From contig JALPQD010000207.1 in NCBI GenBank assembly GCA_023101885.1, forward strand, positions 1,493,844 through 1,557,843: a DNA stretch of 64,000 nt. The letters run 5' to 3'. The notes below the pieces were generated by a model that saw only the letters and a program-made list of their open reading frames with translations, ran no database searches and was not told the origin of the DNA. The position numbers and the translations under genes are program-made. Source of the stretch: Typhlomys cinereus. Its lineage: Eukaryota > Chordata > Mammalia > Rodentia > Platacanthomyidae. Shown piece after piece: positions 33,058-44,099 of this stretch (positions within the stretch are counted from its first letter, which is position 1; each line of letters begins with the position of its first letter).

Positions 33058-33059
33058 CA

Positions 33060-33106
<47 letters not shown>
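33058..33106. repeat. (CA)n microsatellite inside L1 ORF2 fossil
   Basis: A CA tract of about 45 bp that is not next to a SINE, unlike most CA tracts in this window. Confidence 0.9.
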
Positions 33107-33108
<2 letters not shown>

Positions 33109-33179
33109 GACAAGTAGATCAACATAATAGAACAGATGACCCAGAAATAAACCCACAACGTTATGGCCATCTAATTCTT

Positions 33180-33914
33180 TTTTTTTTTGTACTAGAATTT
33201 TTGTAATTTATATAGTTATAAAAATTACATTTATAAAAAATTCATAACTTTTCAGATGGCACTTTTTTTTCCTTTAACATTTTTTATTATTATTTCCGCT
33301 CATACAAACTTAATAGGTACACCGGTTCCCTCCCTCCCTCCTCTTCCCCCCGACCCCTCTACTCTCCCTCCCCTCACCCCTCCCTCCCCATCCCCCAGTG
33401 CCTCCCCCCCAATCCCTGGAGAATCCTTTAATGTGCATGCCAGACTCTCCTCTGGGCCCTCCTCTCCGATGACGTTCAAGGACCCAGTGGCATTTCCCTG
33501 AATCCTTTCCTGTGTTCCCCTTAAGCATAGGAACACTACTATGGCTGTCAATTCCTTGCCTCCAAGGATCTTGGTGCCTTTAGCAAATGCTAGACTTTGT
33601 GGGGTCAATAGTGTGTGGGACATTGCGCAGGACATGCAAAGTCCAATTATGATTGCTTCGGCCCTAACTTATGTGGAGTATCTTGCATATCATTGCTCCT
33701 CCCCTCCTTGTGCTCTTACACTCTTACTGCCCCCTCTTCCACAAATTTCCCTGAGCTTCAGGATGGGGAGAGATTAGTCTGGCCTAGTTCTAGGTGGGTG
33801 ATATAGAGTCTCTGAAGTTCTGGATTATGGTTCGTTGATTTTCTTTTGCAGTTTTGCTGCTCCTGCAATGCCCTTCACTCCATCCTGATGGGTATTGTAT
33901 TTCATCCCTGATGA
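33180..33914 (-). mobile_element. Younger L1 3' end inserted in the old L1, with 3' transduction
   Basis: The TSD CCATCTAATTCTT lies at 33167-33179 and 33915-33927 and closes a continuous L1 ORF2 sequence around the insert. Read on the minus strand: an L1 3' UTR (about 33914 to 33285) with polypurine tract and CCTATTAAGTTTGTATGAGC, then an A run at 33270-33263, then about 74 bp of other sequence, then a second A run next to the TSD. The extra segment between two A runs suggests read-through transcription past the L1 end. 5'-truncated; no coding part. Confidence 0.85.
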
Positions 33915-35219
33915 CCATCTAATTCTTGACAAAGATGTCAAGAACATACATTGGAGGAAAGGCACCCTCTTTAACAAATGCTGCTGTGAAAACTGGATTT
34001 ACACATGTGACAGAATAAAATCAGTTCCATATATTTTATCTTGCACAAATATCAATTCTAAAATAGATCAGAGGCCTTAATTTAAGACCTGAACGGGGAA
34101 ACTGCCAGAGGAAGACATAGATAAAATACATCATGATATAGATAGACACAGGCTAGGATTTACTGAAGACTCCATCGTTATAGGAAACAACATGAAGCGC
34201 TGACAAATGAGGCAGCATGAAATTAAGCCTCACCTTTCCCCTCAGTAGGAAAACGCTTTGTCAGCCACACAGAAGATAATGGATACATAAAGAACTCTAA
34301 AAATTAAATGTCCCCAACCAAATCTGAATAGGCAGTTCTCAAAAGAATAAAGATGACCAATAAATACTTGAAAACGTGTCTAACATCCTAGGAAATGCAA
34401 ATGGAAACCACTTTGATATTCCATTTTACTTGCTTAAAAATTATATTACAGAGTGATAATGCGAAAACAACGTGGCCACAGCAAATGTAATCAAAATGGC
34501 TATCCTCAAAAAAAAAAAACAAATGCTGATAAAGATGTGGGGAAGGTCCAGATCTTATTCACTTCTGGTATGTAAAATGGTGAAACCACTTTGGAAATCA
34601 GTACAGAAGTTCCTCAAAAAAGTGAAAAGTGAACTACCATGTGATCCAGATATACCATTCATGAGTGTGTACCCAAAGGACTCGAAGTCAGCAAAGCATG
34701 GAAATACTTACATCTGTGCTTTTAGCAACACTATTTACAATAGCCATGAAATGGAATCAACATAGATGACTAAAGAAACTATGGCACATGCATACGATGG
34801 AATTTTATGCAGAGTTAAAGAAAAAGGAAATCATGGCATTTGCCAAAAAGTCAGTGTCGCTGGAAATTATTATGCTAAATGAAACAAGCCAGTGCAGAAA
34901 GACTGCAAGTTTCCTCACATATATGGAACCTAAATTTAAATGTGTGTGTGCATGTTGTGTGTATGTGTGCATGCATGTGTGTGTGTATGTGTGTGTGTGT
35001 CCTTACAGTGGAAAGGAGATCATGAGAAGTGAGGAATAGATCTGAAGGAAGTGGGAGAGAAAGGATAATGGGGTACATGTAAGAAGAAAGTGGAAAGAGG
35101 GGCCAACTGGTTGAGAAGCCAGTGAGGAAAGGAACCAACGAGAAGTGTAACGTGTGTCTGAAAGTGTTATGATGAAACCTATGACTTTGTATTTTGACCT
35201 GAAATTTTGTTTTCAAGCA
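33915..35219 (+). mobile_element. Old L1, forward, 3' part of ORF2 and 3' UTR
   Basis: It resumes exactly at the TSD and reads as the end of L1 ORF2: TTGACAAAGATGTCAAGAAC, AATAGATCAGAGGCCTTAAT TTAAGACCTGAA, ACCACTTTGGAAATCAGTAC and CAATAGCCATGAAATGGAAT. It continues into the 3' end with a TG tract at 34942-35000, and ends AAAGAAAATAAAA. The frames at 34472-34765 and 34788-35039 are pieces of this fossil. Confidence 0.85.
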
Positions 35220-35329
35220 TAAGAAAGAAAATAAAATTCACCTTTGAATTGCCAATTCAGAGGTAACTTCTATTAAGGTTCATGACGATCTCTAAAAAGC
35301 ACTGAACGGTGGCCCAACATCTGTATGAA

Positions 35330-36125
35330 GAGACAAACAGCATCATTAGTCATTAGGGAAATGCAAATGAAAATCACTTTGCTATTACCTTAAACCTGTT
35401 AGAGTGACTATTACCAAAAAAAAACCCCCAAACATAACAAGTGTTGATAGGATTGTGGAGAAATGGAAATGCTTGTGAAATGCTTTTTCTAAGAAGACTA
35501 AGTGGTGTGACCTCAATGGAAATCAGTGTAAGGGCTGATTTATCACATTAAAACTTGAGTTAACATTTGATAAACAATCTAACTTTTATATATGTGTCCA
35601 AAAAGAACAGAAAGGAGGATCTGTAAGATAGCTGCAGTTTCATGTTAGTTCATAGTTAAGATTTAGAAACACCCAAACAGGTAAGCTGGTAAAGAAAACG
35701 TGGCATACACTCATGATGAATATTATTCAGCCTTAAAAAGAAGACAAGCTTACCATGTATGACACGAAGACTGTTATGCTAGTGAAATGTCAGTGGCAGA
35801 CAGACCAATATCACACCTGAAAGAGTCAAAGAGAAGTAGGCAGTAGAATGGGGAAGGAGAGTTGATCCATGTGAAACCTAATTGGTGCTACTTGAAGTTA
35901 GGTTCTGATTGAGAGGCTATCTTCAGATACTGGCTGGAATAAATAGTCAATATACTTAAGAGGACATATACTTAAGAAGAGGGCTCAAAGGAGCCTGACT
36001 GGTATGGTTTAATTCATAACCTGGCATATGATGCTACCAAAAGCTAAAAGTTGAAATAAATATCTATAGGGATAGACTTTAAAACATAATGTACTCTAAC
36101 TGTAAATATAGAAAAACAATAAAGG
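35330..36125 (+). mobile_element. Second old L1 3' end, forward
   Basis: GGGAAATGCAAATGAAAATC, GTTGATAGGATTGTGGAGAA ATGGAA, AAGACTAAGTGGTGTGACC and ATGAATATTATTCAGCCTTA repeat the 3' ORF2/UTR segment already seen at 34380-34820. This is therefore a separate copy in the same orientation. Confidence 0.8.
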
Positions 36126-36324
36126 GAGCTAGAGAATGGACAATATGGCTGTTTACAAGAAATTAATTTCTTTGCAAATCCAAGTAGAGTTTTCAAATTA
36201 ATTTTTATTCTTTGACACTTGCATACACAAATACAACAAATGATTGGCTGTTGGCAGGTCTATTCTCGAGAGGCTCAATGTAAGTGGGGTGGGTAAATGT
36301 AACCATGGAGTTACTCCTAAGTTG

Positions 36325-36700
36325 AGATAAAAAATTACTGAAATCCCAAAAGAAATCAAGTAAGGATGTTTCAGAGACACCACCCCACCCCTGTAGTCTT
36401 CACCTGGTACTGATAATGCCAAGGCTGTGAGCCCTCTATAGTTAGCCCATCATGCTAGCATTCAGTAACCTTTGCTTCTGCTTCTGGAAAGTGCTGCTTC
36501 GCTTGCTCCATCTCTGTTCTACTTTAGTATAAATGGAAGTACAAACCTAGCTTGGGGCTGGAGTCCTGGAGAGTGATCTCAGCTCCAGACCGCCAGTGAC
36601 TCAAACTCCTCTCTTCCTCCCTAATTGGTGTCTGAGAAATAATTCCAGAGTAACTCCCACAACACAAAGCACTTACGTCTGCATTGAGTTCATTATTGGA
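36325..36700 (+). mobile_element. ERV-type LTR, copy 2
   Basis: Homologous to 18066-18575 (shared CTACTTTAGTATAAATGG, GAGAGTGATCTCAGCTCCAG and GAAATAATTCCAGAGTAA). It lacks about 180 bp present in copy 1. The AATAAA of copy 1 reads as GACTCAAACTCC here. Edges approximate. Confidence 0.5.
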
Positions 36701-37377
36701 AGAGCTATGCTTTTGTGCTTTGACAAAAGCATTTCGTAGTCCTTCTCTTTTCTGGCTGATATATTCTGCCACTCCCTGCTCCATAATGCTCTCTTAGGAG
36801 AGAAGGTATAAAATACCTTGTTTATGGGTGAGCCTTTGACCTTCACTTACTCTCAGCACCTTGAGCAGCTACGGGTCTGCATTCATCACCCTTCACTGCA
36901 GAGAGCTTTTTCTGTTCTCTGATTAGGCTCAGAGTAGTCTTTATCTTTGGAGATCAACAGAAGGCAGTTTGATGCTATGTTAATTTAGCTGAACAGCATT
37001 AGAAGGTTCCTTCCTAGGGCCTAATATGTCCCAGGTATGAGTGTCACTTACAGGAAGGAAATGAATTCCTTACTGTGGAGCAGATCAAAGTCAACCTCAG
37101 AATGGTTGGTTATACTCATAACAATCCTGCCACTACTGCCCACTTGGGCACATCTTCCCTGGCAGGTTGGTATTGTATTTCATAGGACTCATAGTGGGTA
37201 AGACCATGGATGCCTTTTCTCTCCTATCAGATTGTCTAGCACCTTCTGGCACTGTAAAAACTAGCCACCAGGGAGGAAGCTTCCAGTTAAATTCCAGCTC
37301 CGCTCTGTTCTCGGTATCTTGCAATCAAGGTGTGTGGTATCTCTAGCAACGGGGTCTTACCACCTGATGCTTTTTGA
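36701..37377. other. Unassigned sequence
   Basis: No gene or repeat recognised. Confidence 0.4.
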
Positions 37378-37475
37378 GTCAGGGCCTCCTGTGCTTGGCC
37401 GATCCTGGCTTTGATCTTCCTGCTCTCATTACCTCCTCTTTGCTGGTTCTACAGGGCTACACCATGCCTGGCCAC
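37378..37475 (-). repeat. B1-like SINE fragment, reverse
   Basis: GAGTCAGGGCCTCCTGTGCT, GATCTTCCTGCTCTCATTAC CTCC and GGCTACACCATGCCTGGCC read in reverse as a worn B1 monomer. Confidence 0.6.
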
Positions 37476-37974
37476 TTGGCATCTTGGAAGATCCTAGGAA
37501 GACTCTAACCTGAGTACTATACGTACCAAGTGTATAATTGTTATGTAAACAGTCCCTAGCAAGCCTGGTACATGTAAACATGTTTGAGAGTCTAGTGTGA
37601 CAGGAAACATTCTCATTTAGAAAGAATACTCTTGTTCCAGTTATTGATAGCACTGAAAAATAAATAATAAATATTTCCCCCACGGAGCAAAAGGTACTTA
37701 AGTATGTGATCAAATGTGGAAAAATGGGACAGAAAGGAAGTGTTGTCTGTTTTTACAATATGGGTATCTTTTAAAAATTATCTAGGGCATAATGCGTGCA
37801 GCATCTTAATGATGCATTACATCCCATCCGTTCACTAAGCTTTGCTGAATTTTCCTTCATGCAAGTACATGTTTTTAATGTTGTCTGTCTTCCATGTTGT
37901 TCTTGTGAGTTTGCTATTAAAATACATTAAACTACATATTTAAAAATATATAGCTTTGTTTTCATTATCTCATT
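37476..37974. other. Unassigned AT-rich sequence
   Basis: Nothing recognised. Confidence 0.4.
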
Positions 37975-37976
37975 GT

Positions 37977-38107
37977 CTCTCCTCTTCCTCCTCCTCTCCT
38001 CCTCCTCCTCCTCCTCCTTCTTCTTCTTCTTCTCCTGCTCCTGCTCCTGCTCCTGCTCTTGCTCTTCCTTCTCCTTCTCCTTCTCCTTCTCCTTCTCCTT
38101 CTTCTTG
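37977..38107. repeat. Compound polypyrimidine microsatellite
   Basis: CTC/CTT/CTG trinucleotide blocks followed by (CTTCTC)n-like blocks, all C/T apart from a few G. Frames encoding Ser/Pro runs here are meaningless. Confidence 0.95.
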
Positions 38108-38204
38108 TATAATAAGTTTAATTTTTTTCAGATGGCTCACAGATCCAGTACACTCACAGTTTGAATAAATATTGCAGTATTAAAATTCCCAATTTGGTCA
38201 TTTC

Positions 38205-39040
38205 TTTTTAGCAACCAATGTATTGAGTGCATCATAATTTTTTCTGCAGATCTTCATGTATCTAAAATTACACAGCATATGCGCTTTTTACTTCTATCAT
38301 CTTTCATATAGTATAGCACTTCTGAAATTCATTTATGCTTTTGCATACATCAGGAGTTTGTCTCTTTCGATTATTTAGTTATCTTCCATTGTTTGAGTAT
38401 ACTGTAGTTGATGTTTTCATTTTATTGATGAACACCTAGGTTGTCTAGAGGTTCTAATGAATCAAGCTACTATAAGCATTCCTTTCTGAGCAACTGATGT
38501 CCTGTCTAGCAAGTCCTTCAATAGGTCTATAATTTTCCTCTAGTAGTTTTAGAGTTTCAGGTCCTATATATCAGGTCCTTTGATCCACTGCAGGTTGTTT
38601 TTCATACATGGTGACAAATAGGATCTAGTTTTATTCTACATGCAGATATTGTTTTTCCATTACAATTTGGATAAAAGGATTTTTCACCAATGTATAATTT
38701 TGACATTTTTATCAAAAATTAAGGGCTGTTGCTGTGTGAATTTATGTCTGGGTCTTGTATTCTACCCCATTAATATACCTGTCTGGTTTTTTTCTTTCTT
38801 TTTTTTCCCCACTACTGCTTTATTTTTGTTACTATGATGCTGTAGAACAACTTGAAATCAGGCATGGTAATACCTCACATCATTCTCTTTGCTAGGGTTA
38901 ACCTTGGCTATTTGGGGTGTTTGTGTTTCCAAACTAATTTTAAGATTTTTTTTCTATGTCTGTGCAGAATGACCCTGGAATTTTTTTAAAAAATTTTTTT
39001 ATTATTATTTATTCAATTATGCATGTATGGTGTGCGTGTG

Positions 39041-39090
<50 letters not shown>

Positions 39091-39680
39091 ACCAGGGACG
39101 AATTTGGGAATCACCATGAACCGCCTTCACCTCCTTCTTGTTTACTCTGTCCGGGATTCACAGGCTCCGCCCTACCAGGACCAGAAACGCAGGCCGCCCG
39201 GCTTCCGCCCAGTGTCTATACGTGGGGTCTAGGATCCGAACTCAGGACCTTCCGCCTGCAAGGCAGAGGCTTAACCCCTGAGCCACTTCTCTAGCCCCAT
39301 GACCCTGGAATTTTGAGTAGGGCTATACTGAATCTGTCAACTGCTTTTCATTTTCATAACATTAATTCTTCCAGTCCATGAACATGGGAGGTCTTTTCAT
39401 TTCATCTTCTAGTCTCTTCTTCAATTTCTTCTTTCATTGTTTTAATGTTTCATTGTAGAGATCTTTTATTTCCTTGATTAGGTTTATTCTAAGGTTTGAG
39501 TGGTTTGTGTGTCTTTTTAATTTTTAAAACATTTATTTTTTATGAATTCGAAAACGGAATTATTTTTCTGATTTCTTTCTTAATGTTTTTGTTATTGGCA
39601 TATCAGAAGTCTGCTGAATTTTCTCTTAATCTTGGTGGGTTTATTTGCATATTAAAATTCATAAAAAGCTTTCCAACATC
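38205..39680 (-). pseudogene. L1 ORF2 fossil, reverse
   Basis: Minus-strand sequence follows the L1 3' half in order from 39680 down to 38205. It includes the reverse of CATGTTCATGGACTGGAAGA (about 39370-39390), then TACCATGCCTGATTTCAAG (38850-38870), and the conserved segment around 38600-38720. A young SINE at 38985-39298 splits it. Many stops. Confidence 0.8.
38985..39298 (-). repeat. Young B2-superfamily (DIP-like) SINE, reverse
   Basis: Full-length reverse copy with a GT tract at 39048-39087, ending GAGCCACTTCTCTAGCCCC. The perfect 16-bp TSD ATGACCCTGGAATTTT lies at 38969-38984 and 39299-39314, and the L1 sequence continues on both sides. Confidence 0.96.
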
Positions 39681-40855
39681 TGCTCCCCCATCAGCAAGGC
39701 TTTATGATAAGACAGTGAAATATTATTACATTCATTAGGCAGTCTGAAAACAAGCATAATCTACAAACACAACTCTCTAATCAAGAACAATACACATGCT
39801 AGTAGACAGGTGAATTCGTCTACCCTAAAGTTAGACTAAAAAGTCATTTAAAGTAACAAAACTGAACAGACTTAACACTGAGCTGGCACAATAATGCTGA
39901 AGTGAACTAGGAGCAGTTCTGAGTGGCAAGGGTCACGTGAGAGAAGGGGAAGAGATTATCTGTTGAACCCATACTTAAATATACCCATCAGTAACAGTTC
40001 TCTCTTAACAAGTTTCTACCAAGTGGCTGCTAACTTTCGAGGGTTAATTTTGTGTCCTGACACTTTTCTGGAACCGTTCAACACCTCTAAGAGTTTTCTG
40101 GTGGAAACTGACCAGATCTCCAACTTGAGGAAGAGTCGTACTTACAGGTTTGTAGGTGAGGGGAGTGGAAGTGCCCAGAGCTGCAGAACATTAAGAACAG
40201 ATGCTGATTTGGTGGCAAGCAGTAAAGTCATTTTTGGTGGCCAGGGAGGAGGTTGTGGATGTCCAGGGCAAGCAGGCATTATGAGCATCTGAAGACCTGG
40301 CTGGCCCCAGTTGTTTCCACCAGTGGTCTTCAGTTACTTGCATCTGGCTGACGTCTTAAGCTGCACATGGTGAGTAGGTACTACCCTCAATAAAGGTATA
40401 AATGCCAACTTCTTGCCAGCCTTGCCTTGGGGTTTAAAATCTGGCACGATAATTCTTGCTTTCAGTCTATTCCTGCCTAAACAGAAGATTTGTTGGCTAG
40501 TTTAGAAAGAATTTTGATTTCATTGATGATTCTGGAACCTTTGACCATAGAAAGAAAGTGAGCTAAAATATTAAAACCTCTTTTTAATCTGACAAAACTA
40601 TTTTGGGTGCTGTTTCTTTTCAGAAGATTTGTTCATTACAGTTCTTCCAGCCTGTATGGAAGGTGAATAGAATGGACTTAAGATGAATTAAAATTGCCTT
40701 TGAGCAGAGGAGTTTGAGGAAGCCCCACAAAGAACCTTCAGGCAGGCTGCAGATGCTCAGCTGGTTGAAACCAGCATTCACTGGGAGATTCCATTTTCTC
40801 TTCCATTTTCTTTTTCCTCATTCTTCCCAAGTGAAGAGCGCTGCCCTCGGGCTAG
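39681..40855. other. Unassigned sequence
   Basis: The frame at 39963-40292 (109 residues) has no recognised domain. TATA-like and AATAAA-like words near 40388-40400 are unsupported. No repeat recognised. Confidence 0.4.
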
Positions 40856-40858
40856 GGC

Positions 40859-40934
40859 AGGGCTGGGGCTGCAGCTCGCTGGCAGAACGTTTGCTCAACA
40901 TGTGCAAGGCCCCAGTTTGGATCTCTAGTACTGG
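40859..40934 (+). repeat. ID-like SINE head
   Basis: GGGGCTGCAGCTCGCTGGCA, TTTGCTCAACATGTGCAAGG and CCCCAGTTTGGATCTCTAGT follow the tRNA-Ala-derived ID consensus. The purine-rich tract that follows is in the position of its A-rich tail. Confidence 0.75.
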
Positions 40935-41490
40935 AAAGAAGAAAGGAAGAAGGAAGAGAAGAAGGAAGGATGGGAGGAAGAAAGAAGGAAATAGGAAAGA
41001 AGGAAGGGAAGGAGAGAGGGAGGGGGAGGGTAGGAATAAGGGAAGGAAGGGAGGGAGGGATGAAAAGAAGGAAGGGAAGGATGGAAGAAAGGAAAGGCAG
41101 GAGGGAAGGAAGGGAGGGAGGGAAAGAGGAAAGGAAGGGAGGGAGAGAAAGGAAGGAAGGGAAAGAAGGAAGGAAGGAAGGAAGGGAAGGAAGGGAGGGA
41201 GGGAAGGAAGGAGGGAAGGAAGAGAGGGAGGGAAGGAGGGAGGAGAGGAAGGGAAGGAGGGAGGAGAGGGAGGGAGGGGAGAAAGGGGGAGAGGGAGGAA
41301 GGGGAGGGAGGAAGGGAGGGGAGGAACGGAAGGAGGGAGGGAAGGAAGGAAGGAAGGGAAGGAAAGGAGGAAAGGAGAGAAAGGAGGGAGGGGAGGGAGG
41401 GAGGGAGGAATGGGAAGGAAGGAAAGGAGAGAAGGGAGGGAGGGGAGGGAGGGAGGAAAAGGAAGGAAGGGAAAGGGAAGGAAGGAAGAA
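40935..41490. repeat. (GGAA/GGGA)n polypurine tract, about 550 bp
   Basis: Almost uninterrupted purines on the plus strand, mostly GGAA and GGGA units with AGAAAG variants. The frames of up to 284 residues on either strand are pure low complexity (Arg/Glu/Gly/Lys or Ser/Pro/Phe/Leu) and do not indicate a gene. Confidence 0.97.
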
Positions 41491-41829
41491 AAAAATCCAA
41501 AAACCTGAGCACTCCCCCATAATTTCATTAAATATTCAAATTTGTTGGGACTTGTGTCAACCCTGTGCCCAGCACTGTGGGATGTGGAGATGGCAGACAT
41601 TGCTCTTGTCCTTAGGAAACCCATCCAGAATGTCATCTCTCAGTGCTGGCGGCACTCGAGAAGCAGCTGCAGCTTTTGAAACGTGCCAGTGCCTGGCTTG
41701 GTGTATCAGAATCCCTGGAATAGGATGGGGGCCAAGCAAATTGTCTATTATATTAATGGCATATGGAATTGAGATCCTCAGCAGAAAAAAAAGCTATAAA
41801 CATAAAACCAAATTAAGAAAATAAAATCT

Positions 41830-42560
41830 CTTTAGCCCTAAATGTGAGTTGGAAACATCAGAATGAAATCTTGGTATATTTTCTTTGAAAAATACATATT
41901 GCCTCTATCTACATCTACATTTCACTATTTATTGATTTCAGTACTATAATTGAAATACATCATATATAAGCATTAAAATGCCATTATTTATTTATTACCA
42001 CTATTTATTTATTGCAGCAGCAAGACAGGGAATTAACCAACTTAGCATCAATAAAGGGATGGATAAAGAATCTGTGGGATGCATAACAATGAAATCCTAT
42101 TCAACCAATAATAGAATGAAGTCTGACATTTGTGGCAACATGCACGGAACTAGAGGACATTATATTAAGTGAAATAAAACACTAAAAGACCAATATTGTG
42201 TGTTTTACATATGAGTGAAAATGCTGTCATGATAGAAGTAAAGAGTAGAATAGTTCATTCCAGAGCCTGTGGAGGGTGTAGGAGAAAGTTAATGGCCCAG
42301 GGGTATAATTAGATAGGAGGAATGACTTCCAAATTTTTAAAGCAAGTAGAATATTTAATTTTATATTACAATATAGCTAGTAGAGAAGATTATAGGTATT
42401 CCCAATATAAAGAAATACTCAATATCTAAATGAACAGTTATGCCAATTACCTTCACCCTATCATTGAACATTGTTTACCTGCGTTGAAATTTCACTGTTG
42501 TCCACAAATGTATGTGGCTATTGTGTGTTGGTCAAAAATAAATCACATTAAAAAGAATAT
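41830..42560 (+). mobile_element. Old L1 3' end, forward
   Basis: ATAAAGGGATGGATAAAGAA, ATGAAATCCTATTCAACCAA, GGCAACATGCACGGAACTAG AGGACATTATATTAAGTGAA ATAA and CATATGAGTGAAAATGCTG are L1 3' ORF2/UTR signatures. Non-coding remnant. Confidence 0.75.
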
Positions 42561-42569
42561 GTGATTCAA

Positions 42570-43135
42570 GGTACATCACTGAAGAAGAGATGGAAAAAAT
42601 ACAAGAACTGGAGGAAGCAGGGGAATGGGGAGGAAGAATAGAACACTGAATTTCAGGCACGATGTGACTGTTACACTCTTGAATTCACAGGCAACTGTGA
42701 TTACTTACACAAAATTTCCACAGGATCAGGTCAGTTAATGACATGAGGATTTATACTCAGATAAGATTCATGGGGAAGAAATGGGCATTTCCAATGGTAT
42801 GGCCATTGGTAAGGTGCACATGCTTCTGTAAATAAACTCCCAGTCATGTTACTGTAAATGAACCTAAGGAAACTTATGGGATCATTAAAAAAAAAAAGTG
42901 CGGAAAATCGAAGAAGCTAGTTGTAAATATAAAGGGTGATTAGCGCAAGTGACAGGAGCATAAGAGGGGGCTGGGGAAGAATATGATGGAAACACATTAT
43001 ACACAAGCATGCAAATGTCATTATTTTGACTGAAATCCATTATATACAAGCATGAAGCTCATTACTATGTATAATTATTTATTATTGTGATTAATATATG
43101 CTAATAAAACTTTAAAAGAAACAAGAGCGTTTGTG
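42570..43135 (+). mobile_element. L1 3' UTR (Lx-like), forward
   Basis: GCACGATGTGACTGTTACAC TCTTGAATTCACAGGCAACT GTGATTAC resembles the rodent Lx L1 3' UTR. It is followed by GGGGGCTGGGGAAGAATATG and a terminal AATAAAACTTTAAAAGAAA. It may be the end of the element at 41830 or a separate copy. Confidence 0.7.
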
Positions 43136-44098
43136 AAAAGATTAAGTAAAAAATTACAGGTATCATAACCCTGTCCACAGAAAGGACTATATCTTGGAGC
43201 AGTGGATGCCTGAAGCCCAGACTGTAACCCTAAATACTTCCTATGGAAAAAGAACCAAACATCCTTAGAGGAAAGAATGTCCAGATCTAGAGCAAGACCT
43301 ATATGACATGAGGATGGAATTTTCTATCTTTTCTTAGGTATCTGTATGTCCAGATACACAAGAATTTGATGAAAAAATTCCAACTAATACATGAAAAGGG
43401 GAAAAATAATTAGACTCTCGCCAGTCTGCAAATCCTACTGAAATAATGTTTCTTCATTTCATCATGCCTGTCTTACTATAACTTACACTAACAAGGAGAT
43501 AGTGTGATCTCTGGACCTAAAATTCTTTATGATTCTGTGCCTCTTATGGACAGAAAAAAAATCTTTGAAAAAATTCAACATACAATCATTGTGCAAATCC
43601 ATGGTTATGAAATTATTGCTAGGCTGGAGGAAGACATTCTGGGGTTTGGATGCTCAGCAAGCTGACTGCAAGTCAGTGATGACAACACGTTGAGACAGCT
43701 AAAGAGAGGTGTTGGATGCTGAGCACTGTGTGACCGGGTTGAGGTACACAGGCCTCAGGGACTACAGGCAGGGTGTCAGGAGGGCTGCTGCAGCTTTCTC
43801 ACCAATAAAGCATTTCCTTCCTGGACAGCTCTTGCCTGGCCTTTGTCACAGTTCTTACCTCCAAGCTCTTATGCTGAGGTTACCATGGGATTCTCAGAGC
43901 CATTAGCAATTATCTCTCCTTAGGACCTGCAGTGCTATCCTTAGAAGATTTGCCCCATCTTTGAAACTGATCTCTGCCTTTGATCTCTTGATCAAGAAAG
44001 AGATGGCGGTTGTCACTGCATTAGTTGAGTGTAAAAGTAGACAACTAGACAAATCAGGTCTGTTGGCACAGGATTCATTAGGAAAAACCTACACATCA
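43136..44098. other. Unassigned sequence
   Basis: No recognisable repeat. AATAAAG at about 43805 with TTCCTTCCTGG may be the end of an unrecognised LTR. Frames are short. Confidence 0.35.
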
Positions 44099-44099
44099 T

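Larger units (their letters stand above)
29175..33179 (+). mobile_element. Old L1, forward, left and middle part (ORF1 region to ORF2)
   Basis: From about 29330 the text reads like the ORF1 region of old mammalian L1 or HAL1-type elements (GGTTGGAAATGAAAGTTCAA TGAATCAAACAAAAA; later CCAAACAAGAGTGCTAACAT). From about 30900 it is ORF2-like, for example AGTGGGTGATCTTAATACCC and ACTTATATTCCCCAAACTGG AAAA. It is riddled with stops. An RSINE1-like SINE interrupts it at 29563-29905. The left edge is uncertain. Confidence 0.7.

Noticed and set aside
33300..33635. 111-residue minus-strand frame rich in Gly/Glu/Arg
   Set aside because: It is the L1 3' UTR polypurine tract, not coding.
40714..41824. 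Long frames of up to 284 residues on both strands
   Set aside because: They are translations of the GGAA/GGGA polypurine tract and contain only low-complexity Arg/Glu/Gly/Lys or Ser/Pro/Phe/Leu sequence.
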